Assembly (NCBI GenBank): GCA_964601275.1
Contig: CAZRMV010000003.1
Location: 124,001-188,000, forward strand
From: JAOZPE01 sp964601275
GTDB lineage: Bacteria; Krumholzibacteriota; Krumholzibacteriia; JAJRXK01
Direction: 5' to 3'
DNA: 64,000 nt
This document shows positions 25,593 through 33,054 of this stretch, piece by piece (positions within the stretch are counted from its first letter, which is position 1; each line of letters opens with the position of its first letter). A program made the translations under genes and the position numbers. The notes beneath the pieces were generated by a model. The model worked only from the letters and a program-made list of their open reading frames with translations. It made no database searches and was not told where the DNA came from.

Positions 25593-26896
25593 GCGCAGAC
25601 AAGGTGGGCTGGGGGGCGATGCAAGCCGAGGCCATCCTGGTGGCTTGTGGCCTTCTGCTGTGTTTCCTGGTGGCCGGGATGATCAGCGCATTCGTGAACC
25701 TTTCGCGGATGCGGGAGCATGGTCTCCTCGATGAGGAGGATCTTCCCCGGGGATCCCGGCGTCTGTTCGATTCCCAGAAATCCCTGCTTCTCGCCCTTTC
25801 CACCTCGTACCTGGTGATCGCCGCGCTTTCCGCCGCTCTACTGCCCGCGGTGTTGAGGGCGTTCCAGGCTTCGATATGGGCCGCGGTCCTCTCCTGGATC
25901 CTCTTCTTCGCGGTGCTCATCGTTGGAAGCCTCCTCCTGAAGGCGGCCGCGTTGTCCCGTCCGATGGCCTTTGTCCGGGCGAGTCTTCCGTTGGCCTGGT
26001 TGCTTCACCTGCTGCTTGCCCCCCTGACCGCGTTCATCTGGTCCCTGGTCCGCCGCATCGCGCCGGATCTGGGGGCCATGGAGATCTCACCTCCATTGAG
26101 CGGCGGTGAGCTGCGCGCCATCCTCGTGGACGATGAGGCGGAAGTGGAGATGGAGGAAGAGGAGCGGGATCTCGTGCGTTCCATCTTCGACCTGAGGGAT
26201 ACGGAGATCCGCGAGATCATGGTACCCCGGGTGGACATCAAGGGACTCGAGGTGGAGACCAGCCTGCAGGAGGCGGAGATCTTCGCCGCCGGCCAGCCCT
26301 ATACCCGTCTGCCGGTCTGGCAGGAGAACCAGGACAACATCCTGGGAATCCTCCACACCAAGGATCTTCTGGTCGCCCGGGTGCGCAACCGGACCCCCAC
26401 GGTGCGGGAACTCCTCCGGCCGGTGCACTTCCTCCCCGAGAGCAAGAGCGTGGACGAGGCGCTCCAGGAATTCCGGGTCCAGCGGGTCCACCTCGCGGTG
26501 GTGGTGGACGAGTACGGGGGAACCGCCGGGATCGTCACCATGGAGGACATCCTCGAGGAGATCGTCGGGGAGATCCGCGACGAGTTCGACCAGGAAGGGG
26601 AGAGGATCCGGCTGATCGACGACCACCAGGCGGTGCTCGATCCCCGGGTCGATCTCGATGACCTCAATGAGGAATTGGGGCTTGCCCTGCCGACTGACGA
26701 CGGAGATACCCTGGGTGGGTTCCTCTACGCGAGACTGGGAAGGATCCCGAGCCGGGGGGACACGGTCGAGTACGAGGACCTGGTGTTCACCATCGACCGG
26801 GTCGAACGCCAGAGGATGCTGCAGGTGACCCTGCGCAGCGAGAGGGCGTTGGGGACGGTCGTGGGCGACTCCTCGAACCATGAGGGTAACGGATGA
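25589..26896 (+). CDS. CNNM/CorC-type protein (DUF21, CBS pair, CorC domain)
   Basis: A 435-aa membrane protein of the HlyC/CorC family, linked to magnesium or cobalt efflux and, in some bacteria, to YbeY and PhoH by gene order. The N-terminal membrane region (about 10-155) has three to four helices. A CBS pair follows (about 185-310, opening with RDTEIREIMVPRVDIKGLEV and including VDEYGGTAGIVTMEDILEEI), then a CorC/HlyC C-terminal domain (about 330-415). The GTG start overlaps the ybeY stop (GTGA) and has GGAGGAAGGGAGGG upstream; the upstream in-frame ATG at 25553 lies within ybeY. Confidence 0.88.
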   Translation: MSADKVGWGAMQAEAILVACGLLLCFLVAGMISAFVNLSRMREHGLLDEEDLPRGSRRLFDSQKSLLLALSTSYLVIAALSAALLPAVLRAFQASIWAAVLSWILFFAVLIVGSLLLKAAALSRPMAFVRASLPLAWLLHLLLAPLTAFIWSLVRRIAPDLGAMEISPPLSGGELRAILVDDEAEVEMEEEERDLVRSIFDLRDTEIREIMVPRVDIKGLEVETSLQEAEIFAAGQPYTRLPVWQENQDNILGILHTKDLLVARVRNRTPTVRELLRPVHFLPESKSVDEALQEFRVQRVHLAVVVDEYGGTAGIVTMEDILEEIVGEIRDEFDQEGERIRLIDDHQAVLDPRVDLDDLNEELGLALPTDDGDTLGGFLYARLGRIPSRGDTVEYEDLVFTIDRVERQRMLQVTLRSERALGTVVGDSSNHEGNG

Positions 26897-27588
26897 AGAG
26901 TCCGAGGCGCCGTTTCCGGAGGAATTTCTTCACCGGGCTGGTGGTGATCATCCCCGTGGTGGTCACGAGCTGGGTCCTGTGGTTCATCGTCCGCACTGTC
27001 GATGGCTGGTTGGGTCCGTGGATCGACCGGACGCCGTGGCTGAAGGACAACCTTCCCGCGGTGGCGGGGACCGCGCTGGGGGTGGCGGCGGTCGTCCTGG
27101 TGGTTTCGGTGGTGGGGGCGTCGGCCAACAGTTTGTTCGGCAACGCGGTGCTCAGCGCCTTCGATCGACTGATGGCCCGCATCCCCCTCCTCAAGGGCAT
27201 CTATTCGGCCACGAAAGAGCTTTCCACCGTGCTGTTTGCCGGCCGGCACCAGGCCTTCCGCAAGGTGGTCGTCTTCGAGTACCCCCGAAAGGGATCGTGG
27301 AGCCTGGGGTTCGTGACCAACGAGATCACCTCCCCCCAGGGTGGGGTCCTCTACAACATCTTCTTGCCGACCACGCCCAACCCCACCAGCGGCTATTTCT
27401 TGATGATCCCGGCCGCCGGTGCGATCCAGCTTGACATCTCCATCGAAGAAGGCTTGAAGATCGTGATTTCCGGCGGTGCGGTGGTCTCGCCCGCCACGCG
27501 GGAGATTCTTGGCGATCGCATCCTGTCCTCTCTCGGCGGACCGGCATCCTCGGGCGGGACGGGAACTCCAGCAGAACGGATATCATGA
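26893..27588 (+). CDS. DUF502 family membrane protein
   Basis: A 231-aa protein. A basic N-terminus (KSPRRRFRRNFFTG) precedes two transmembrane helices (about 15-36 and 57-78). A conserved soluble part follows, typical of DUF502: LMARIPLLKGIYSATKELST, AFRKVVVFEYPRKGSWSLGF, then LPTTPNPTSGYFLMIPAAGA. Function is unknown in the family. It overlaps its neighbours on both sides by four bases, so translation is coupled with the CorC and MgtE genes, which suggests a role in ion homeostasis. Confidence 0.85.
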   Translation: MKSPRRRFRRNFFTGLVVIIPVVVTSWVLWFIVRTVDGWLGPWIDRTPWLKDNLPAVAGTALGVAAVVLVVSVVGASANSLFGNAVLSAFDRLMARIPLLKGIYSATKELSTVLFAGRHQAFRKVVVFEYPRKGSWSLGFVTNEITSPQGGVLYNIFLPTTPNPTSGYFLMIPAAGAIQLDISIEEGLKIVISGGAVVSPATREILGDRILSSLGGPASSGGTGTPAERIS

Positions 27589-28943
27589 TCGACGATCTCA
27601 AACCCCTGTTCGACCGGATCCTCGAGAGGTTCGAAGCCGACGATCCCGACGGAGCGGCGCGGCTTCTGTCCGAGGTCACCCCGGCTGACGCCGCCGACCT
27701 GCTGCGTAGCTTCAACCACGAACAGAAGGTCGCGGTCCTGCGCCGGCTTTCCGCCGAAACCGCCGCAAGCATCCTCAGCGAACTCGACGAACGCAGTCTG
27801 CCCGATCTCCTCGAACTGCTCGAGGACAAGGAGATCGTGGACATGCTCGACGAGCTCGACAGTGACGACGCGGCGGACGTGGTGGCGCAGATGGAGGAGG
27901 AACAGGCCGAGCGGGTGGTCGATCTTCTCGACCAGGTCGACCATCAAGACGCCATCGAGTTGTCCGAACTGCTTCGCTACCCGGAAGACTCCGCGGGTGG
28001 CGTCATGGCGAAGGAGTTCCTTTCGGTGCGCCGCGATCAGACCCTGGGATCGGTGGTGGCCGCGCTGAGGAAGATGGACGAGGAAGATCTCGTGTCGCAC
28101 CACTTCGCGTTCGTCGTGGACAACCAGGATCACCTGGTAGGGCAGATCCCCCTCTTGAAACTGCTGCTGGCCGACCCGCTCGCCCGGGCTGAAGAGGTCA
28201 TGACTCCCGACCCCCTTGCCGTCGAAGTGATGATGGATCAGGAGGAAGTCGCCCAGCTCTTCCGCAAGGAAGACCTGTTGTCCCTCGCGGTGGTCGACGA
28301 ACAGCACCGCCTGATCGGACGGATCACTGTCGACGACGTCATCGACGTCATGAACGACGAGGCGGCGGAGGACATGGCCCGGTTCGCCGGATCGAGCGAG
28401 GAGGAGATCGGAGAGACCTCGATCAAGCTCATCTCGCGCGCCCGGCTTCCCTGGCTGCTCTTGGGACTCGGGGGCGAGATGATCTCCGCGCTGGTGATCT
28501 CGGGTTACCAGGAGAACCTGCGGGAACGGGTCATCCTGGCGTTCTTCATCCCGCTGGTCATGGCCACCGGCGGCAATTCGGGGGTGCAGACCTCCGCCAA
28601 CCTCATCCGCGCGCTGGCGATGGGCCGTTTCGACCGGTTCCGGGCCCGCCGGCACATCCTCCGGGAAATCTCGGTCGGAATCCTCAACGGACTGCTGTTG
28701 GGCTCGCTCTTGAGCGTGATCCTGGTCTTGACCCACCAGGATCCGAGAGTGGGGATGGTGATCGGGGCCTCGCTGGCCTGCGTGGTCGTGGTCGCCACCA
28801 CCGTGGGTACGATCGTCCCTCTCATCCTGAACGCGCTCAAGGTCGATCCCGCGCTCGCGACCGGGCCCTTCATCACCACGAGCAACGACGTGTTGGGCCT
28901 CATGGTCTACCTGGGACTGGCCCACCGGTTCCTCGGGGTCTGA
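27585..28943 (+). CDS. mgtE: Magnesium transporter MgtE
   Basis: A 452-aa inner-membrane Mg2+ channel. The N-terminal alpha-solenoid domain (about 1-130) holds acidic pairs such as ELDERSLPDLLELLEDKEIV and is followed by a CBS pair (about 135-255; YPEDSAGGVMAKEFLSVRRD) acting as a Mg2+ sensor. The pore domain has five helices (about 285-450). The pore signature MATGGNSGVQTSANLIRALA is present. The start overlaps the DUF502 stop (ATGA). With the CorC-type neighbour this gives a metal-transport pair in one operon. Confidence 0.93.
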   Translation: MIDDLKPLFDRILERFEADDPDGAARLLSEVTPADAADLLRSFNHEQKVAVLRRLSAETAASILSELDERSLPDLLELLEDKEIVDMLDELDSDDAADVVAQMEEEQAERVVDLLDQVDHQDAIELSELLRYPEDSAGGVMAKEFLSVRRDQTLGSVVAALRKMDEEDLVSHHFAFVVDNQDHLVGQIPLLKLLLADPLARAEEVMTPDPLAVEVMMDQEEVAQLFRKEDLLSLAVVDEQHRLIGRITVDDVIDVMNDEAAEDMARFAGSSEEEIGETSIKLISRARLPWLLLGLGGEMISALVISGYQENLRERVILAFFIPLVMATGGNSGVQTSANLIRALAMGRFDRFRARRHILREISVGILNGLLLGSLLSVILVLTHQDPRVGMVIGASLACVVVVATTVGTIVPLILNALKVDPALATGPFITTSNDVLGLMVYLGLAHRFLGV

Positions 28944-28964
28944 CGGGGAGCGGAGGAAGCTTCG

Positions 28965-29747
28965 ATGAAAGGCGCACCCTGCCGGGACGAGGTGATCGTC
29001 CTGCGCAGCTTGAAGCTGGGCGAGAGTTCGCGCATCGTGAGCTGCCTGGCCCTGGGCCACGGGCACATCAAGTTGGTGGCCCGGGGGGTCAGTGGTCCGC
29101 GGGGTCGGTGGGGAGGACTCCTCGAGTGCGGAAACGAACTCGAGGCGGTGTTCTACGCCCGTCCCGACCGGGAACTCTGGACCCTCGCCGAGGCGGGCTT
29201 GCTGCGGGCCGCCTTGACGGGAGGGGGAAGCCTCGATAAGCTCAGCTACCTGCTCGCGGTCCTGGAGCTGGCCGACCGTCTCCTCCCCGAGCGTGAGCCG
29301 GTTCGCACCATCGCCGCGATCTATCGCCGGTATCTCGACCGCTGGCACCACGAGGGTCCAACGGCCATGCCGGCCCTCTTTTTTGCCCTGGAGATGGCCC
29401 TGCTCAAGGAGCTGGGGCTGTCCATCGAGCTCTCCCGATGCGGAGACTGCGGACGCGTCCTCCAGGCGGACGAGGGGGCTCTGTTCCGGCCCGCTGAGGG
29501 GAACCTGGTCTGCCGGTCGTGCTCGAGGGGAAAGGGGGTCCGCGTCGGGGCCGGCGACCTGGCGACGTGGCGTACCCTGGAGGGTTTTCTCGAAATCGGT
29601 GAAATCCCCCGGCTGGACGAAGAACCCAGGCGCCGGATCGGCAAGCTCATCCACTTGCAGATGATGCATCACCTTCCGCGGTACCGCATTCCCGGATCCC
29701 TTTATTGGTTGAGAACGGCGGACGGTACAGAAGGAGACCAGAGTTGA
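28965..29747 (+). CDS. recO: DNA repair protein RecO
   Basis: A 260-aa protein that loads RecA onto SSB-coated DNA with RecR. The N-terminal OB-fold begins DEVIVLRSLKLGESSRIVSC. A helical domain follows. A zinc-finger has CGDC near 162-165 and CRSC near 184-187, as in D. radiodurans and B. subtilis RecO. The Shine-Dalgarno GGAGG precedes the ATG at 28965. The stop overlaps the TTG of glyQ. Confidence 0.88.
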   Translation: MKGAPCRDEVIVLRSLKLGESSRIVSCLALGHGHIKLVARGVSGPRGRWGGLLECGNELEAVFYARPDRELWTLAEAGLLRAALTGGGSLDKLSYLLAVLELADRLLPEREPVRTIAAIYRRYLDRWHHEGPTAMPALFFALEMALLKELGLSIELSRCGDCGRVLQADEGALFRPAEGNLVCRSCSRGKGVRVGAGDLATWRTLEGFLEIGEIPRLDEEPRRRIGKLIHLQMMHHLPRYRIPGSLYWLRTADGTEGDQS

Positions 29748-30640
29748 CGACCTACCAGGAGATGATCCATCGCCTCCAGGGCTTCTGGATCGAACACGGT
29801 TGTGTCATCACCCAGCCCTACAATTCCGAGGTGGGAGCGGGAACCTTCAATCCCAACACCTTCCTGCGATCGCTCGGTCCGGAGCCATGGAAGGTCGCCT
29901 ATGTCGAGCCGTCCAAGAGGCCCAAGGATGGCCGGTACGGGGAGAATCCCAACCGGGTCCACCAGTTCCTCCAGTACCAGGTGCTGTTGAAGCCGGCACC
30001 GGAGAACGTGCAGGACCTGTATCTGGAGAGCCTGGAGGCCATCGGGCTGGATCCCTTGCAGCACGACATCCGTTTCGTCGAGGACGACTGGGAGAGTCCC
30101 ACCCTGGGCGCGGCCGGCCTGGGCTGGGAGGTCTGGCTCGATGGGATGGAGGTGACCCAGTTCACCTACTTCCAGCAGTGCGGAGGCATCGAACTCGAAC
30201 CGGTGAGTTGCGAGCTCACCTATGGCTTGCTTCGCCTGGCCATGTACCTGCAGCGCTGCGACCACGTGATGGATCTCCAGTGGGGGGCGGGTTTGACCTG
30301 GGGCGAGGTGAACGGTCAATTCGAACGCGAATTCAGCGAGTTCAACTTCCAGAAGGTCGACCGAGGGTTGTACTTCCGGTGGTTCGACGAGCGGGAGGAG
30401 GAAGCCAACCGGTTGTTGGAACAAGGGTTGGTGTACCCCGGCTACGACGCGGTGATCAAGTGCAGCCACTACTTCAACCTCCTCGAGGCGGCCGGGGCCA
30501 TCAGCGTCACCGAGCGGACCGGTTACATCCAGAGGGTTCGCCGCCTGGCCCGCATGGCCGCCCGGGCCTACGTGAGCAAGCGGGAGGAAATGGGGTTCCC
30601 GCTGTTGCGAGGGGAGGGAACGAGCCGTGGAGACGACTGA
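29744..30640 (+). CDS. glyQ: Glycyl-tRNA synthetase alpha subunit
   Basis: A 298-aa catalytic subunit of the alpha2-beta2 enzyme, close in length to E. coli GlyQ (303 aa). Motifs are intact: TYQEMIHRLQGFWIEHGCVI near the start, EVGAGTFNPNTFLRSLGPEP, YVEPSKRPKDGRYGENPNR, and QCGGIELEPVSCELTYGL. The TTG start has AAGGAG 6 bases upstream and overlaps the recO stop (TTGA); the in-frame upstream frame has no family similarity. It overlaps glyS by 14 bases. Confidence 0.95.
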   Translation: MTTYQEMIHRLQGFWIEHGCVITQPYNSEVGAGTFNPNTFLRSLGPEPWKVAYVEPSKRPKDGRYGENPNRVHQFLQYQVLLKPAPENVQDLYLESLEAIGLDPLQHDIRFVEDDWESPTLGAAGLGWEVWLDGMEVTQFTYFQQCGGIELEPVSCELTYGLLRLAMYLQRCDHVMDLQWGAGLTWGEVNGQFEREFSEFNFQKVDRGLYFRWFDEREEEANRLLEQGLVYPGYDAVIKCSHYFNLLEAAGAISVTERTGYIQRVRRLARMAARAYVSKREEMGFPLLRGEGTSRGDD

Positions 30641-32801
30641 GCTTCTGATCGAGATCGGCAGCGAGGAGATTCCCGCCGGGTATCTTCCCCGGGCACGACA
30701 GCGCTTGGCGGAGAAGGTCACCGGTTTCCTGAAGGACAAGGGAATCGGCTACGATGCGTCGAAGGTGAAGAGCTTCGCCACACCAAGGCGCATCGCGGTG
30801 TTGATCGAAGGGGTGTCGCGAAGCACCGAAACGAGAAGAGAGCGAAGGCTGGGGCCCTCGGTCGCCGCCGCCTTCGACGCCGGGGGACGTCCGACGCGGG
30901 CCGCTGAAGGATTCGCCCGCAGCCTGGGCGTCAAGGTCGACGATCTGCAGCGCTTCACCGATGCCAAGGGAGAGCGGCTGGGGCTGGAAGTGGAGGTGGG
31001 GGGAGAGGAAACCGCGCAGCTTCTGCTCGCCGGGGATCTGATGTCCGATTGGGTGAACCTCTCCTTTCCCAAGACCATGCGCTGGATTCCCGGACAGGAT
31101 CTCCGTTACGCCCGCCCGATCCGCTGGCTGGTCTGCCTGCTGGGGGACGATGTCGTCCCGATGCGCCTGGTCCACCTGGTCGCGGGGCGCAAGAGCCGCG
31201 GCCACCGGAGCTTGCGGCCGGGCGAGGTGGAGATTCCCCGGGCTTCCGCCTACGAGAAGACCCTCGAGGAGGCCGGGGTGCTGGTGAGTCCCGAACGCCG
31301 GCGCGGGATCCTCGAGGAGGAGGCCCGCCGGCTGGCGGCCGAGGTGGGAGGGAAGGTGCACGACGACCCGGGTCTGCTGGAGGAGGTCATCTACCTGGCT
31401 GAACATCCCCGGGGGGTCATGGGTTCCTACGCCGAAGAGATCATCTCGACCCTTCCCCGCGAGGTGATCATCACCGCGATGCGGGCCCACCAGAGGTACT
31501 TCAGCGTGGAGGATTCCGGAGGTCGACTCCTTCCGAGGTTCATCACCTTCCGGGACGGAGGGGATGAGGGCATCGAGAATGTCCGGGTGGGGAACGAGAG
31601 GGTCTTGCGAGCGCGCCTGGACGACGCGCGGTTCTACTGGGACGAAGATCGAGCGGTCGACAGCGAGCAGAAGCTGGAGCGGCTGGATCACGTGGTCTGG
31701 CTGGAGGGTTTCGGTTCGGTGGGAGACAAGTCCCGGCGCATCGCCGCATTGGCCGCGGATCTCGCGGGCTGTCTCGCGCCTGACGAGGACGTGGAGAAGG
31801 TCCGCCGCGCCGGGCTCCTGTGCAAGAGTGACTTGGCCACGGAGATGATCAAGGACGGCAAGGAATTCACCGAGCTCCAGGGGACCATCGGATCCTACTA
31901 CGCCCTGGAGGCGGGGGAGGACCCGGAAGTGGCGCGGGCCATCGCCGAGCATCTGCGCCCGCGCTTCGCCGAGGATCGGCTGCCCGAGGGAGTGGTGGGA
32001 ACCCTGGTGGCGATCGCCGACCGCCTCGACACCATGGGCGGCTGCGTCCTGGCCGGATTCTCTCCGACCGGAAGCCAGGACCCCTATGGCCTGCGGCGCC
32101 AGGCGCTGGCCGTGGTGAGGATCCTGGTCGAGCGCGGATGGAGTCTTCCCCTCGACGAGTGGATCGCCAAGGCCATCCAGCCCCATCCCCATTCCGCCGA
32201 GGAAGGGAAGAGGGCGGTGGGGGAGATCGTCTCGTTGTTCTGGGGCCGTCTCGAATCGTTCCTCTCCGAGCTGCCGGTGGAGATCGTGCGCGCGGTTCTC
32301 TCGGTCTCTCCCCTCGACCCGGTGGAGAACACCCGGGCGGCCCGCGATCTGGCGCGACTGCAGGGCGGCGAGACCTTCGCGATGTTGGTCGAGGGCGCCA
32401 AGCGTTGCCGCAACATCCTGGTCAAGGCGGGTCGCTTGCCCGAGGAGGGCCTGCCCGCCCAGGAGCGTGCCCAGCGGCTGCGCGAAGAGGCGGCGGCCCG
32501 CTGGGAACACGGCGATCTGCTGCGGTGGAAGGCCGAGGACCAGGCCGAGGAAGCGGAGAAGGGGCTGGTCCGGGCGACCCAGGAAGCCATCCCGCGCCTG
32601 CGCGCGGCCCGGGAGCAGGGGGACTACGAGATGGCCTTCCAGACCCTCTCGGGGCTGGGGGAGCCCATCGATCGCTACTTCACCGAGGTGCTGGTCAACG
32701 CACCGGAAGAAGATCTCCGCCGACGCCGCCTGGACTGGCTGGAGTCGCTGCACTATCTTTTCGCGCGGTTTGCCGATCTGAGCCGGCTCCCCCTGGCTTG
32801 A
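30627..32801 (+). CDS. glyS: Glycyl-tRNA synthetase beta subunit
   Basis: A 724-aa beta subunit, slightly longer than E. coli GlyS (689 aa). The opening ELLIEIGSEEIPAGYLPRA and FATPRRIAVLIEGV, then LSFPKTMRWIPGQDLRYARP and CKSDLATEMIKDGKEFTELQ, are diagnostic. An HD-like middle domain and a C-terminal DALR-type anticodon domain (about 600-720) follow. The start is GTG 30627 with GGGGAGGG upstream. The split alpha/beta form is the bacterial type found in most Gram-negatives. Confidence 0.95.
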   Translation: METTELLIEIGSEEIPAGYLPRARQRLAEKVTGFLKDKGIGYDASKVKSFATPRRIAVLIEGVSRSTETRRERRLGPSVAAAFDAGGRPTRAAEGFARSLGVKVDDLQRFTDAKGERLGLEVEVGGEETAQLLLAGDLMSDWVNLSFPKTMRWIPGQDLRYARPIRWLVCLLGDDVVPMRLVHLVAGRKSRGHRSLRPGEVEIPRASAYEKTLEEAGVLVSPERRRGILEEEARRLAAEVGGKVHDDPGLLEEVIYLAEHPRGVMGSYAEEIISTLPREVIITAMRAHQRYFSVEDSGGRLLPRFITFRDGGDEGIENVRVGNERVLRARLDDARFYWDEDRAVDSEQKLERLDHVVWLEGFGSVGDKSRRIAALAADLAGCLAPDEDVEKVRRAGLLCKSDLATEMIKDGKEFTELQGTIGSYYALEAGEDPEVARAIAEHLRPRFAEDRLPEGVVGTLVAIADRLDTMGGCVLAGFSPTGSQDPYGLRRQALAVVRILVERGWSLPLDEWIAKAIQPHPHSAEEGKRAVGEIVSLFWGRLESFLSELPVEIVRAVLSVSPLDPVENTRAARDLARLQGGETFAMLVEGAKRCRNILVKAGRLPEEGLPAQERAQRLREEAAARWEHGDLLRWKAEDQAEEAEKGLVRATQEAIPRLRAAREQGDYEMAFQTLSGLGEPIDRYFTEVLVNAPEEDLRRRRLDWLESLHYLFARFADLSRLPLA

Positions 32802-32862
32802 GGCGGGGGGGAAGGGCCGGCGGCAAGCGGGCTTCGGATCAGTCGTAAACCATTGTGAACAA

Positions 32863-32928
32863 AGGGGTTTGGTGCACCTTGGGCTTCCCAGCCAGGTGTT
32901 GACAGTTGGAAGGCCAAACCCCTATATT
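32863..32928 (+). promoter_or_regulatory. Strong sigma-70-type promoter flanked by GGGGTTTGG operator-like repeats
   Basis: TTGACA (32899-32904), an 18-base spacer, TATATT (32923-32928). AGGGGTTTGG (32863-32872) and its exact complement CCAAACCCCT (32914-32923) flank the -35; the right arm ends on the first T of the -10. A third copy, GGGGTTTG, lies at 33044-33051 beside the ribosome-binding region. The start site would be near 32935. This has one of the two best -10 boxes in the window. Confidence 0.7.
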
Positions 32929-33011
32929 TCCAGCGGCTTGTCCGAATCTCGCTGGATCGCCGCATCTCGACCCCACCGAGAGCCGCAGAAATCGCAATCA
33001 TCCCATCTTGC

Positions 33012-33051
33012 CCCCGTGGCCGAGAACATGGGCCACGGGGTCCGGGGTTTG
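33012..33051 (+). promoter_or_regulatory. Leader hairpin next to the start of the lipoprotein gene at 33055
   Basis: CCCCGTGGCC (33012-33021) pairs perfectly with GGCCACGGGG (33031-33040), loop GAGAACATG. It ends 14 bases before the ATG and covers the upstream side of the G-rich ribosome-binding stretch, so it could limit translation. No T-run follows, so it is not an intrinsic terminator. Confidence 0.45.
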
Positions 33052-33054
33052 TAC

